This document shows positions 6,216 through 14,169 of a stretch of DNA of 36,275 nucleotides, one piece after another. Position numbers and translations under genes: made by a program. The DNA comes from Paludibacteraceae bacterium (lineage in GTDB: Bacteria > Bacteroidota > Bacteroidia > Bacteroidales > Paludibacteraceae): assembly GCA_016280845.1 (NCBI GenBank), contig JAEEHO010000186.1, positions 1 to 36,275 of the forward strand. The letters run 5' to 3'. A model generated the notes under the pieces. That model ran no database searches. It saw only the letters and a program-made list of their open reading frames with translations, and was not told the origin of the DNA. Each line of letters opens with the position of its first letter. Position 1 is the stretch's first letter.

Positions 6216-7461
6216 ACTGTTGTGGGAGCACCCTGTCGAGATAGGGCACTGGGTAGGTTTTAAAGACCTGACCGACCTGCACAACAAGTGGCTCAAGGGG
6301 TTTCTCTTTTCCACAGAGGATCAGACACTTCAGGGGCACAGAGGCTCTTACAAGACCACTGTGCTATCCCTGTTTTTTGCGATTCATTCAGTTATCATGC
6401 CCAATGAGACACTGCTCTATTTTCGTAAGACCGGCCCCGATGTCGAGGAGATCGCAAGGCAAACAGTCAAGATCCTCGACTCGGGGTGTATGCGAGAAAT
6501 AGTGCATATACTCTATGGCAAAGACCTCAGACTGCTCAAGGTGACCTCAAATGAGATACAGACCAACCTCAGCACTACTATCCGGGGTGCATCGCAGATC
6601 GCAGGTCTCGGTATCGGCACATCGATCACAGGTAAACATGCCGACATCATCTGCACCGATGATATAGTCAATATCAATGACCGAGTGTCGGTGGCTGAGC
6701 GTGAGCGAACCAAAAGAGCATACATGGAGATGCAAAACATCAAGAACCGAGGCGGTCGGTTTATCAACACAGGCACTCCATGGCACAAGGATGATGCATT
6801 TACCCTGATGCCCAACCCGGTGCAGTATCCTTGGGACAAAACAGGTCTCATCACTAAGGAGCAGGCAGACAAGATCAAGGCACACATGACAAACTCTCTG
6901 TTTGCCGCCAACTATGAACTGAGGCACATTGCCGAGGATGATGTCATCTTTGCCAACCCTCAGACCGGGGCGAGCATCGATCTTGCCAAGCAGGGCATTG
7001 CTCATGTCGATGCGGCATTCTATGGTGAGGACTATACCGCACTGACCATCTGTGCGATCCATGACGGCAAGTTCTATGTCTTTGGCAAGTGTTGGCGAAA
7101 ACATATCGATGATGTCATGGACGATATAATGGGGTGGTACACCAAACTGGGTGCAGGCAGACTGTGGTGCGAGCTTAATGCCGACAAGGGGTATGTGGCA
7201 AAGCAGTTCAAGACCCGGGGTGCAAGGGTGGCGACCTACAATGAGACCCAAAACAAGTACATCAAGATAGTCAGTCACTTGAAATTCGAGTGGCAGGATG
7301 TTATATTTGTGTCAGGCACAGACCCCAAGTATATCGAGCAGGTCTGTGAGTACAACGAAAATGCCGAGCATGATGACTGCCCCGACTCGCTTGCGAGTCT
7401 GATACGGATCATGGCTCGAAAAAAGATACCTATTGACCCAAGAGAGATGTTGCTTTTTTAA
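6187..7461 (+). CDS. terL: Terminase large subunit
   Basis: 424 residues; packaging motor ATPase and headful or site nuclease. The Walker A-like loop GHRGSYKTT is at residues 50-58, Walker B with catalytic acids (ADIICTDD) at 152-159, and the ATPase coupling segment INTGTPWHKDD follows. The RNase-H-like nuclease domain starts near residue 275 (D-A-A-F-Y-G-E-D-Y), with CELNADKG and HDDCPDSLA supplying further acidic residues. Length is normal for this family. ATG 6187 is favoured over 6181 because AAGGGTGA is correctly spaced from it. Confidence 0.95.
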   Translation: MAVTKEQILELLWEHPVEIGHWVGFKDLTDLHNKWLKGFLFSTEDQTLQGHRGSYKTTVLSLFFAIHSVIMPNETLLYFRKTGPDVEEIARQTVKILDSGCMREIVHILYGKDLRLLKVTSNEIQTNLSTTIRGASQIAGLGIGTSITGKHADIICTDDIVNINDRVSVAERERTKRAYMEMQNIKNRGGRFINTGTPWHKDDAFTLMPNPVQYPWDKTGLITKEQADKIKAHMTNSLFAANYELRHIAEDDVIFANPQTGASIDLAKQGIAHVDAAFYGEDYTALTICAIHDGKFYVFGKCWRKHIDDVMDDIMGWYTKLGAGRLWCELNADKGYVAKQFKTRGARVATYNETQNKYIKIVSHLKFEWQDVIFVSGTDPKYIEQVCEYNENAEHDDCPDSLASLIRIMARKKIPIDPREMLLF

Positions 7462-7473
7462 GGAGGAGAAGAG

Positions 7474-8835
7474 ATGCTTACTTTTCAGGATTTGCAGGCA
7501 GTCGGCGACAGAGAGAGTGACCGACTCAGTTTTGTGCGAAAGGTCATCAACGACCACAAGTCAAGCGATGCCTACAAGATGGCTGCCATAGCCAAGGACT
7601 ACTGCATGCACCAAAACTGCACCATTTTGCAGTACCGCAAACTACTGTACACCATGAGCGGTGAGACAGTACCCGACAATTACTCGGCGAATTACAAGAT
7701 CACAAGTGGTTTCTTTGAGCGGTTTGTCACTCAGGAAAATCAGTTTTTACTCGGCAACGGTGTCAGTTGGACAGATCCCGAGACCAAAGACAAACTAGGT
7801 ACAAAGAGATACCCTTTTGACACCCAGTTGCAAGAACTCGGCAAGGAGGCTCTTGTGGGTGGTGTTGCTTTCGGTTTTTGGAATCTCGACCACCTCGAGA
7901 CATTTTCTCTGATTGAGTTTGCACCCCTGTATGATGAGGAGAATGGTGCACTCTCTGCCGGGGTACGCTTTTGGCAGGTGGCAGATAACAAGCCATTGAG
8001 GGCAACCCTGTATGAGCCTGATGGGTATACCGAGTATATATGGGACGATTCCAATGTAAATGGTCGCATACTGAGAGACAAGACCACATACAAGGTGATG
8101 GTGGCGACCTCTGAGGCAGACGGCACTCAGATATATGATGGGTCGAACTACCCGACCTTCCCGATTGTGCCTCTATATGGCAACCCCTATAAACAGTCTG
8201 AGTTGGTCGGCTTGCGTGAGCAGATCGATGCATATGACCTTATAAAGAGCGGTTTTGCAAATGATGTCGATGATGCAAGTCAGATATATTGGATCTTGCA
8301 GAATGCCGGGGGCATGGATGAGGTCGATCTCTCAAGATTTATCAATCAGATCAAGAGAGTACATGCGGCAGTGGTCGAGGACGGCGGTGCACATGCCGAG
8401 GCTCATACCATGGATGTACCCTATGCGAGCAGAGAGACATTGCTGAGCAGGCTCGAGCGAGACATGTACAAAGACTTCATGGCATTTAATCCTGAGGTCA
8501 TTGCGAGCGGTGCAGTTACTGCCACACAGATCAAAGCGGCATATGAGCCGATAAACAACAAGGCAGATCAGTATGAGTATTGTGTGCTTCGGTTTATACA
8601 GGGCATTCTCGAGCTTGCAGGTGTTGATGATACCCCGACCTTTACCCGGTCGATGATCGTCAACACAAGCGAGGAGATCGAGGTGGTACTGCAGGCGGCA
8701 ACTGCACTCAATGCCGATTATGTGACCAAGAAGATACTGACTCTGCTCGGTGACTCTGACAAGGCTGATGAGATGATACAAAACATGAGTGCCGATGAGA
8801 TGGACAGATTCCCGACTGAGCAAGAAGAGGTGTGA
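7474..8835 (+). CDS. Portal protein (SPP1 gp6-like)
   Basis: 453 residues behind AGGAGGAG. Position right after terL, length, and the opening pattern (ANYKITSGFFERFVTQENQFLLGNG, VGGVAFGFWNLD, FPIVPLYGNP, LREQIDAYDLIKSGFANDVDD) identify the SPP1 gp6-like portal family. Twelve copies should form the DNA channel at one capsid vertex and bind the terminase. The acidic C-terminus is usual. Confidence 0.93.
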   Translation: MLTFQDLQAVGDRESDRLSFVRKVINDHKSSDAYKMAAIAKDYCMHQNCTILQYRKLLYTMSGETVPDNYSANYKITSGFFERFVTQENQFLLGNGVSWTDPETKDKLGTKRYPFDTQLQELGKEALVGGVAFGFWNLDHLETFSLIEFAPLYDEENGALSAGVRFWQVADNKPLRATLYEPDGYTEYIWDDSNVNGRILRDKTTYKVMVATSEADGTQIYDGSNYPTFPIVPLYGNPYKQSELVGLREQIDAYDLIKSGFANDVDDASQIYWILQNAGGMDEVDLSRFINQIKRVHAAVVEDGGAHAEAHTMDVPYASRETLLSRLERDMYKDFMAFNPEVIASGAVTATQIKAAYEPINNKADQYEYCVLRFIQGILELAGVDDTPTFTRSMIVNTSEEIEVVLQAATALNADYVTKKILTLLGDSDKADEMIQNMSADEMDRFPTEQEEV

Positions 8836-8838
8836 TAG

Positions 8839-10794
8839 ATGGACTATGGGCATAAAGAGAGCGACAAGATGTTAAAAGACCTTGAGAAACGGTTGCAGTC
8901 AGAGTATGCCCAAGCCGAGCGAGAGTTGGCTGAGAAAATCGCCCAGTATTTCAAGGCATATGAGCGAAAGAACGCAGTCAAACTGATGCAACTCAATGCA
9001 GGGCAGATCACCCCGAAAGAGTATTTCAGATGGAAACAGGGGCAGTTGCTTATTGGTCAAAGGTGGCAAGAGATGCAAACGACCATAGCAACCGACCTTC
9101 ACAATGTCAACAAGATTGCAGGGGCCATGATTTCAGATCATGCCAAAGACGTGTATGCCCTCAACCATAATTATGGCACATTTGAGGTAGAGAAAGGGTC
9201 GATGGTTGATACATCATACACGCTTTACAACCGAGATTCAGTCGAGAGGCTGATGAGAGACAACCCTGACATCCTGCCGCCACCGGGAAAAAGGGTGTCT
9301 CAGCGTATTGCAGAGGGCAAAGATGTCTTGTGGAATAAGCAACAAGTGCAGTCTGTGATGGCACAGAGCATCCTGCAGGGTGAAAGTATACCCAAGATCG
9401 CCAAGAGGCTCGAGGGTGCAGTCGGCAAGAGTTATACTGAGGACATCATCAAGAATGCCGACAAAAAGACTGCCAAGCAGATCGCCAAAGAGTTGGCTCG
9501 CAAAAATAAGGTGGCTGCCATCAGGAACGCTCGCACAATGACCACAGGTGCAGAGAATGCAGGCAGGGTCGATGCCTACAAGCGAGGGCAGGAGATGGGG
9601 GTCAAGTCAAAGCAGATGTGGGTGGCGACCCTTGACTCTCGCACACGTCATGAGCATCGGATGCTCGATGGTCAGACCCGAGAGGTCGGCGAGCCATTTG
9701 AGATCGATGGCAAGAAACTGAGATTCCCGGGCGACCCGACTGCCCCTCCCTACTTGGTGTATAACTGCAGGTGTGGTGTCATTGCAGTAGTCAAAGGCTC
9801 AAAGCTCGACAAAGAGGGCATTGAGGGTCTTGCAAGGCGAGATGAGAAACTGGGTGACATGACCTATGATGAGTGGAAAAATGCCAAAGCAACACCGGCC
9901 CCGAGTGCTGATAAGCCTGAGAGCGAGCCTAAGCCTGACAAGGGTACAAATACACCACCTACCCCCGAAAAGGCTAAAAATGAGCCTCTGAGCAAGCCTG
10001 AGAGCAAGCCTGTGCCTGTCGCCCCGGCTGAGCCTGAGAAGCCAAAGCAGGCAGAGCCTGAAAAGGTCGCCGAGATCAAGCCCACAAAGCCTGAAATCTC
10101 ATTCACCCCTGCAAAGACCATCGAAGAGGCTGAGGAGTATGCTCGACAGAATTTTGTCGTGAAAAAGACATGGTCGGGCAATGGCAATGTATCATATCAT
10201 GGTATGTCGCTCGGCAATGCCAACTCTATCAATGAGGAATTCACAAGACTTTTTGCAGAGACCAACATGCCCAAGTTAAACAATATCGGCATGATGAACT
10301 TTAGAGAGAAAATATGGAAAGATGGCAAAGATGCCCCGATGGCACACAGGGCGATGCAAAATGGCGAGATATATTTCAACCCTAAGATCCTGAAAGATGA
10401 GAAAACGCTTGCGGCATACCTCAAAAAGGGCGAAGAGTCTTTTGAGTTTTGCAAAAACAACATGGACAAATTCTCGGGCAGAACCCTCGAGATGGTCAAG
10501 CAATACATGCAGGCAGGCAGACAGACAGTCGCTGAGGCGGCTGAAAATCAACTGCATGCCATGCTCGATCATGAATTCGGTCATCATGTCGACCACAGTG
10601 TGTTTTTATTTAACAAAGAGTACAATCAAATTGCAAGAGATGGTATAAACAAATACGGTCTCAATCTGTCAGGGTATGCAGTGCAAACCAAGGGCGAGTA
10701 TCTCGCTGAGAGCTTTTGTGCATATATGAACGGCATTGACGGTGTCGACCCCAGTCTCATAAAAATCTTTGAGGAGGCGGTGATGAAAAAATGA
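8839..10794 (+). CDS. MuF-type minor head protein fused to a zinc metallopeptidase domain
   Basis: 651 residues. Residues 1-220 are the helical SPP1 gp7/MuF N-region. About 225-320 form the MuF core (RNARTMTTGAENAGR, TLDSRTRHEHRMLDGQ, PPYLVYNCRCGV). A linker of repeated Pro/Glu/Lys units covers about 350-430. The C-terminal about 220 residues are a separate domain with a zincin motif, H578-E579-F-G-H582-H-V-D-H, and a probable third ligand at E620 or E624 (KGEYLAESFCAY), resembling anthrax-lethal-factor-like peptidases. MuF proteins are known carriers of C-terminal enzymatic or toxin domains and are packaged in the head, so this domain may be delivered into the cell or act in assembly. Function is inferred. 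Confidence 0.88.
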   Translation: MDYGHKESDKMLKDLEKRLQSEYAQAERELAEKIAQYFKAYERKNAVKLMQLNAGQITPKEYFRWKQGQLLIGQRWQEMQTTIATDLHNVNKIAGAMISDHAKDVYALNHNYGTFEVEKGSMVDTSYTLYNRDSVERLMRDNPDILPPPGKRVSQRIAEGKDVLWNKQQVQSVMAQSILQGESIPKIAKRLEGAVGKSYTEDIIKNADKKTAKQIAKELARKNKVAAIRNARTMTTGAENAGRVDAYKRGQEMGVKSKQMWVATLDSRTRHEHRMLDGQTREVGEPFEIDGKKLRFPGDPTAPPYLVYNCRCGVIAVVKGSKLDKEGIEGLARRDEKLGDMTYDEWKNAKATPAPSADKPESEPKPDKGTNTPPTPEKAKNEPLSKPESKPVPVAPAEPEKPKQAEPEKVAEIKPTKPEISFTPAKTIEEAEEYARQNFVVKKTWSGNGNVSYHGMSLGNANSINEEFTRLFAETNMPKLNNIGMMNFREKIWKDGKDAPMAHRAMQNGEIYFNPKILKDEKTLAAYLKKGEESFEFCKNNMDKFSGRTLEMVKQYMQAGRQTVAEAAENQLHAMLDHEFGHHVDHSVFLFNKEYNQIARDGINKYGLNLSGYAVQTKGEYLAESFCAYMNGIDGVDPSLIKIFEEAVMKK

Positions 10795-10925
10795 GCAAAG
10801 AGGCAGAAGTGATTATTGATGACTTTTTCAAGTTTATGCGAGACCTAGAGAAAAAGACCAAGCGTGAGATGGCAAAAGAGGTGACCACAGATGGCAAAAG
10901 GCATAAAGGTACAAGTGACCGATAA
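10791..10925 (+). CDS. Small charged protein between head genes
   Basis: 44 residues from ATG 10791, preceded by GAGGAGGCGG and overlapping the MuF stop (ATGA). It is a charged helix (DDFFKFMRDLEKKTKREMAKE). It overlaps the following gp10-like gene by 35 bases. No family is recognised; the good ribosome site and tight coupling support translation. Confidence 0.6.
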   Translation: MSKEAEVIIDDFFKFMRDLEKKTKREMAKEVTTDGKRHKGTSDR

Positions 10926-11232
10926 CTCAGATCAGGTCAAGGCGGCGAAAAATGCGGCTCTTGCGGCTGCCCTCGAGGCGATCGCTGAGGCGGCTGAGGG
11001 GTATGCAGTTGTGTTGTGCCCGGTCGATACAAGCCGACTGAAAAACAGTATCTCACATGGCATCAATGAGGAGCAGGAGATGGCATTTATCGGCACAAAT
11101 GTCGAATATGCCCCCTATGTCGAGTTTGGTACAGTCAAAATGAAGGCTCAGCCATACCTCAAGCCTGCTATCAAGGATCATGTAGATGAGTACAAAGACA
11201 TTGCACTCGAGTACCTGAAAAAGGGGGGTTGA
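10891..11232 (+). CDS. HK97 gp10-like head-tail/neck protein
   Basis: 113 residues with gp10 landmarks: VDTSRLKNSISHGI, ATNVEYAPYVEFGT-like GTNVEYAPYVEFGT, and AQPYLKPAI near the end. Family members complete the neck or tail terminus. Its position before the scaffold is unusual; it normally follows the connector genes after the capsid. The operon ends here with a strong terminator that includes its stop codon. Confidence 0.85.
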   Translation: MAKGIKVQVTDNSDQVKAAKNAALAAALEAIAEAAEGYAVVLCPVDTSRLKNSISHGINEEQEMAFIGTNVEYAPYVEFGTVKMKAQPYLKPAIKDHVDEYKDIALEYLKKGG

Positions 11233-11243
11233 TCCCCTTTTTT
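11219..11243 (+). terminator. Rho-independent terminator after the head operon
   Basis: AAAAGGGG (11219-11226) pairs with CCCCTTTT (11234-11241) around a 7-nt loop and leads into a run of six T. It overlaps the stop codon of the gp10-like gene. Confidence 0.85.
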
Positions 11244-11270
11244 GATGCCCACAAGGTGCTCTGCCTTATT

Positions 11271-11299
11271 TGTCAGATTTTATACCTTGTATTCTGACA
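11271..11299. promoter_or_regulatory. Dyad TGTCAGA-15-TCTGACA, possible operator
   Basis: A perfect 7-bp inverted repeat (11271-11277 and 11293-11299) flanks 15 bp of A+T-rich DNA in the noncoding region between operons. There is no following T-run, so it is more like a protein-binding dyad than a terminator. The binder is unknown. Confidence 0.4.
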
Positions 11300-11325
11300 G
11301 TAGACCCTTTTTGTATTTTTCTATA

Positions 11326-11355
11326 TTTTCTTTACCTTTTCTTACTTTTTTTTAC
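11326..11355 (-). repeat. Three 10-bp phased GTAAA boxes (minus strand)
   Basis: On the minus strand three 10-mers follow each other exactly: GTAAAAAAAA, GTAAGAAAAG and GTAAAGAAAA. The same kind of array occurs at 27558-27587 and 35267-35292. Here it lies 2 bp from the palindromic element and no good -35 follows it. Confidence 0.6.
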
Positions 11356-11357
11356 CT

Positions 11358-11453
11358 AAAAAGTGTAGATAAAATATACATTTCGGAAAAGTTCTCTAGA
11401 AAAAAAACGCTCTATAGGGACTTTCCGAAAATGTAGGTTTTATCTACACTTTT
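11358..11453 (+). repeat. Palindromic element copy A
   Basis: Arms 11358-11392 and 11420-11453 are imperfect inverted repeats around a 27-bp spacer containing A8. Each arm starts AAAAGTGTAGATAAA and holds a C-G-G-A-A-A box. The whole element is present again, inverted, at 27443-27534: the two left/right arms match exactly across copies. It is noncoding and sits between a terminator and a promoter. Further half-sites follow at 11459-11473 and 11477-11489. Possible roles are origin, regulator binding array or recombination site. Confidence 0.8.
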
Positions 11454-11458
11454 ACCCT

Positions 11459-11489
11459 TTATCTACACTTTTCCCTAAAAAGTGTATAG
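11459..11489. repeat. Extra half-sites of the palindromic element
   Basis: TTATCTACACTTTT (minus-oriented half-site) is followed by CCCT and AAAAAGTGTATAG (plus-oriented half-site), forming a small hairpin with a 4-nt loop. These are extra copies of the AAAAGTGTAGAT box found in the arms of the neighbouring 95-bp element. Confidence 0.55.
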
Positions 11490-11556
11490 AATTATCTGAA
11501 AAAAGAGAATATATATAAATCTGTATTGACAGTGTGGAAAAAAGGCAAAAAGGGGA

Positions 11557-11585
11557 TTGACAAGGCTTTCAGGTGGTGCTACAAT
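11557..11585 (+). promoter_or_regulatory. Promoter of the scaffold-capsid-tail operon
   Basis: TTGACA (11557-11562), a 17-bp spacer and TACAAT (11580-11585). It precedes the scaffold gene by about 55 bp. A second TTGACA at 11526, within TCTGTATTGACA, lacks a partner -10. Confidence 0.82.
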
Positions 11586-11640
11586 GACCCCAAAGGATTT
11601 GGTGCGAGGTACTGCACCCAAAGAAACGGAGGAATTCTTT

Positions 11641-12240
11641 ATGGCACTGACACGCAAATTTCTGACTGCACTCGGTATCGAGGCAGACAAGGCAGATGAG
11701 ATCATCTCAGCACACACAGAGTCTGTGGAGGCTCTCAAGGCACAGAGAGACGAATACAAGACCAAGTATGAGGAGATCAAAGATGATGCAGGCAAGGCAT
11801 CGGATCTGCAAAAGCAACTTGATGACCTGAAAAAGGACAGTTACAAGGTCAAGTATGAGGCGATCAAGGATGAGTATGCCAAGTATAAGGCAGACCAAGA
11901 GGCAACTGCCACAAAGGCAGCCAAAGAGAATGCTTACAAGGCACTGCTCAAAGACCTCGGCATCTCCGAGAAAAGACTTGATGCGATCCTCAAGGTCACA
12001 GACCTGTCAAAGATCGCTCTTGAGAGTGACGGCAGTATCAAAGATGCCGACAAACTCAAGACCGATGCAAAGACCGAGTGGGAGGACTTTATCGTCACCA
12101 AAGAGACAAAAGGTGCGAGCACTGCCACACCCCCTCAGAATACCGGGGGCAAGATGAGCAAGGATGAGATCCTTAACATCAAAGACACTTCACAAAGACA
12201 AAGAGCGATTGCCGAAAACAAAGACTTATTCGGCATCTAA
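11641..12240 (+). CDS. Capsid scaffold protein (phage GP20-type)
   Basis: 199 residues from ATG 11641 behind ACGGAGGAATTC. The N-terminus (LTRKFLTALGIEADKADEII) and a long charged coiled coil (residues about 28-95, KYEEIKDD...LQKQLDDLKKDSYK...) are those of GP20 scaffolds, with a C-terminal capsid-binding region after a flexible TP-rich hinge. It guides capsid assembly and is lost before maturation. Located directly before the capsid gene. Confidence 0.9.
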   Translation: MALTRKFLTALGIEADKADEIISAHTESVEALKAQRDEYKTKYEEIKDDAGKASDLQKQLDDLKKDSYKVKYEAIKDEYAKYKADQEATATKAAKENAYKALLKDLGISEKRLDAILKVTDLSKIALESDGSIKDADKLKTDAKTEWEDFIVTKETKGASTATPPQNTGGKMSKDEILNIKDTSQRQRAIAENKDLFGI

Positions 12241-12252
12241 AGGAGGACTATT

Positions 12253-13134
12253 ATGGCGGCTAAAGAAGGCTTGACTATGACAACCGACATCACCATTAAG
12301 GCGAGAGAGGTTGATTTTGTTACACGTTTTGGCAAGAACTGGGATACCCTGAAAGAGATCTTCGGTATCATGAACCCGATTAAAAAAGCACCGGGCACAA
12401 AGCTCACTGCATACACTGCAAGTGTAACGCTTGAGAACAGTGTGGCTGAGGGCGAGGAGATCCCTTACTCTCAGGCTACTGTGACCCCGGTTGCGTTTGA
12501 TGATCTGACCATCGAGAAGTATGCAAAGGCAGTCAGCATTGAGGCGGTTGCTCAGTATGGTGCAACGGCGGCAGTGCAGAAAACCGATGAGGCATTCCTC
12601 AATGAGTTACAGAACAAGGTTGTAAATGCATTTTTCACCTTCCTGCAGACAGGTCAGTTGACCGATACCGAGAGCACATTTCAGATGGCAGTTGCCATGG
12701 CTATCGGCAAGGTAAAGGACAAGTTCGACAGTATCGACAGAGATGCATCTAAGGTTGTTGTGTTTGTCAACACCCTCGATGCTTACAGATACCTCGGGGC
12801 GGCATCGATCAGTGTACAGACCGCAAACGGTCTGACATACATCAAGAATTTCCTTGGTGCAGATGTCATGATCCTGTCCTCGAGAATCCCGACAAATAAG
12901 GTCATCGCAACCCCTGCAGATAACATTGACCTGTACTATGTTGACCCGGGCGATGCAGACTTCAAGACACTGGGTCTTGATTACACTGTACAGGGCGAGA
13001 CCAACCTCATCGGTTTCCATGCAAATGGCAACTATGGCACGGCAGTCGGCGAGAGCTTTGCTCTGATGGGCATGACCCTGTGGGCAGAATTCCTTGATGG
13101 TATTGCGGTTGTAACGGTATCCGCAAACCCCTGA
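12253..13134 (+). CDS. Major capsid protein
   Basis: 293 residues behind AAAGGAGGACT. HK97-fold capsid inferred from position after the scaffold and from sequence: a long N-terminal segment, a P-loop-like region (GKNWDTLKEIFGIMNPIKKAPGT), a spine helix (TDEAFLNELQNKVVNAFF) and an A-domain ending (NYGTAVGESFALMGMTLWAEFLDGIAVVTV). The gene ends GCA AAC CCC TGA. The last codons form the slippery heptamer A-AAC-CCC followed by a hairpin, so a fraction of ribosomes should read on in the -1 frame to make a 433-residue form. Confidence 0.93.
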   Translation: MAAKEGLTMTTDITIKAREVDFVTRFGKNWDTLKEIFGIMNPIKKAPGTKLTAYTASVTLENSVAEGEEIPYSQATVTPVAFDDLTIEKYAKAVSIEAVAQYGATAAVQKTDEAFLNELQNKVVNAFFTFLQTGQLTDTESTFQMAVAMAIGKVKDKFDSIDRDASKVVVFVNTLDAYRYLGAASISVQTANGLTYIKNFLGADVMILSSRIPTNKVIATPADNIDLYYVDPGDADFKTLGLDYTVQGETNLIGFHANGNYGTAVGESFALMGMTLWAEFLDGIAVVTVSANP

Positions 13135-13166
13135 CTAGTCCTGTAGTAGCGTCCGATACTGCAGGG
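13125..13166 (+). promoter_or_regulatory. Programmed -1 ribosomal frameshift signal in the capsid gene
   Basis: The heptamer A AAC CCC (13125-13131) fits X-XXY-YYZ exactly in the capsid frame and is followed at once by the TGA stop. Eight bases later comes a hairpin, CCTGTAGTA (13140-13148) with TACTGCAGG (13157-13165), 8-nt loop, one G-U pair (a further G-U at 13139/13166). After the shift the next codon is CTG at 13131. Confidence 0.82.
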
Positions 13167-13553
13167 CAGACATTCCCTTGGACAGAATTGACACCTGCTG
13201 ATTTTCAGGCAGATGTGACAGTTACAGGTAAGAACATCACAGGTAAATTGACCTTTATCGATGGCGGTCTGTCGCCGAGCGGCCCTCTTGCAGGTGATGG
13301 CTATTTCTTAGCCCTCAAACTCTCGAGCATTGATGCGGCGGCAACCTCAGTCAAGGTAGGTCTGACACCCAGTGCAGGCACAGGTCTTGTAGAGTTGATT
13401 ACTGACCCTGACAAGGATGTGGTCATGAAGATCAGCAACAAGGCAACTCAGAAATTCACAGTTGTGACATCGAATGCCACCACAGAGACTGTGGACTATT
13501 ATGATCTGTCAGGCTTGACTCTGCTTGCACCTGCTGACACAGAAGGAGTCTGA
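13131..13553 (+). CDS. C-terminal capsid extension read by -1 frameshift
   Basis: 140 codons open from the slip site to TGA 13551. There is no ATG and no ribosome site near the beginning (only a bare TTG at 13188), which argues against a separate gene. The sequence is beta-rich (NITGKLTFIDGGLSP, TSVKVGLTPSAGTG, TVDYYDLSGLTL) and resembles an Ig-like or decoration domain. Joined to the capsid it would display this domain on part of the shell, as in other phages that use frameshifted capsid forms. Confidence 0.8.
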   Translation: MTSPVVASDTAGQTFPWTELTPADFQADVTVTGKNITGKLTFIDGGLSPSGPLAGDGYFLALKLSSIDAAATSVKVGLTPSAGTGLVELITDPDKDVVMKISNKATQKFTVVTSNATTETVDYYDLSGLTLLAPADTEGV

Positions 13554-13555
13554 GT

Positions 13556-13750
13556 ATGGCATACAAGGCACTTGTAAGATTTACCGACTTGCAAGATGAC
13601 AATTTCAAGTATGAGCCCGGGGATGTATATCCTCGGGCAGGCTTGAAGGTTTCTGCTGAGAGACTCAAAGAGTTATCAAGCAAAAACAACAAGAGGGGCA
13701 TCCCGGTTATCAAAAGATTGACCAAAAAGGAGGCAGAGGCTGAGGCATGA
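13556..13750 (+). CDS. Small protein between capsid and connector genes
   Basis: 64 residues, start two bases after the extension's stop with GAAGGAGTC upstream. It contains ALVRFTDLQDDNFKYEPGDVYP and a Lys-rich C-terminus ending EAEAEA. Similar short proteins usually lie at this place in Clostridia phages; the role is unknown, possibly head completion. The stop overlaps the next ATG. Confidence 0.8.
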   Translation: MAYKALVRFTDLQDDNFKYEPGDVYPRAGLKVSAERLKELSSKNNKRGIPVIKRLTKKEAEAEA

Positions 13751-14169
13751 AACTATATGACCTTTGTGCAGAGTTGAAAAACTTTTTTGACCATGAGCGG
13801 CGGTTTGGCAATTTTACCATTGCAAGCGGCTCAATCGATCTGAGTGACTTTGTGCAGGCAGGTCAGTATTTCAGAATAGTCGGCTCTGTTTTCAATGATG
13901 GGGTGTACCAATACCCTGCCGAGGGTCTCACTGATGAGACTTTCCATGGTGCAGTATGGGCCATGGCAGTACCAAAAGACATCATCGATCTACTGGGCGA
14001 CATCAATGCTTGGGAGACCAAGTATGGTGAGGCAGTGACATCACCATATGTCTCTGAGTCTTTCGGTGGGTACTCTTACTCAAAAGCATCTTCTGCAAGC
14101 AGTGGTGAAAAAGTCACCGATTGGCGAGGCATCTTTGCAAATCGGCTCAATAAATGGAGGAAGATATGA
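13747..14169 (+). CDS. Head-tail connector (adaptor) protein
   Basis: 140 residues. Placement between capsid and stopper genes and a length near 140 fit the adaptor that binds beneath the portal. The sequence (VQAGQYFRIVGSVFNDGVYQYP, DETFHGAVWAMAVPKDIIDLL, DWRGIFANRLNKWRKI) is like connector proteins of Clostridia siphophages. The assignment rests mainly on synteny. Overlaps both neighbours by four bases. Confidence 0.75.
   Translation: MKLYDLCAELKNFFDHERRFGNFTIASGSIDLSDFVQAGQYFRIVGSVFNDGVYQYPAEGLTDETFHGAVWAMAVPKDIIDLLGDINAWETKYGEAVTSPYVSESFGGYSYSKASSASSGEKVTDWRGIFANRLNKWRKI

Noticed and set aside
11242..11436. 64-codon ORF in the noncoding region
   Set aside because: No ribosome site, starts inside the terminator, and its sequence only reflects the T-rich repeats and the palindrome.
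11526..11554. Promoter at the first TTGACA before the scaffold gene
   Set aside because: No acceptable -10 hexamer lies 16-18 bp downstream; the TTGACA at 11557 has one.
13188..13553. Independent gene starting at TTG 13188
   Set aside because: No ribosome site; the frame is open back to the capsid slip site, and the frameshift signal explains it better.
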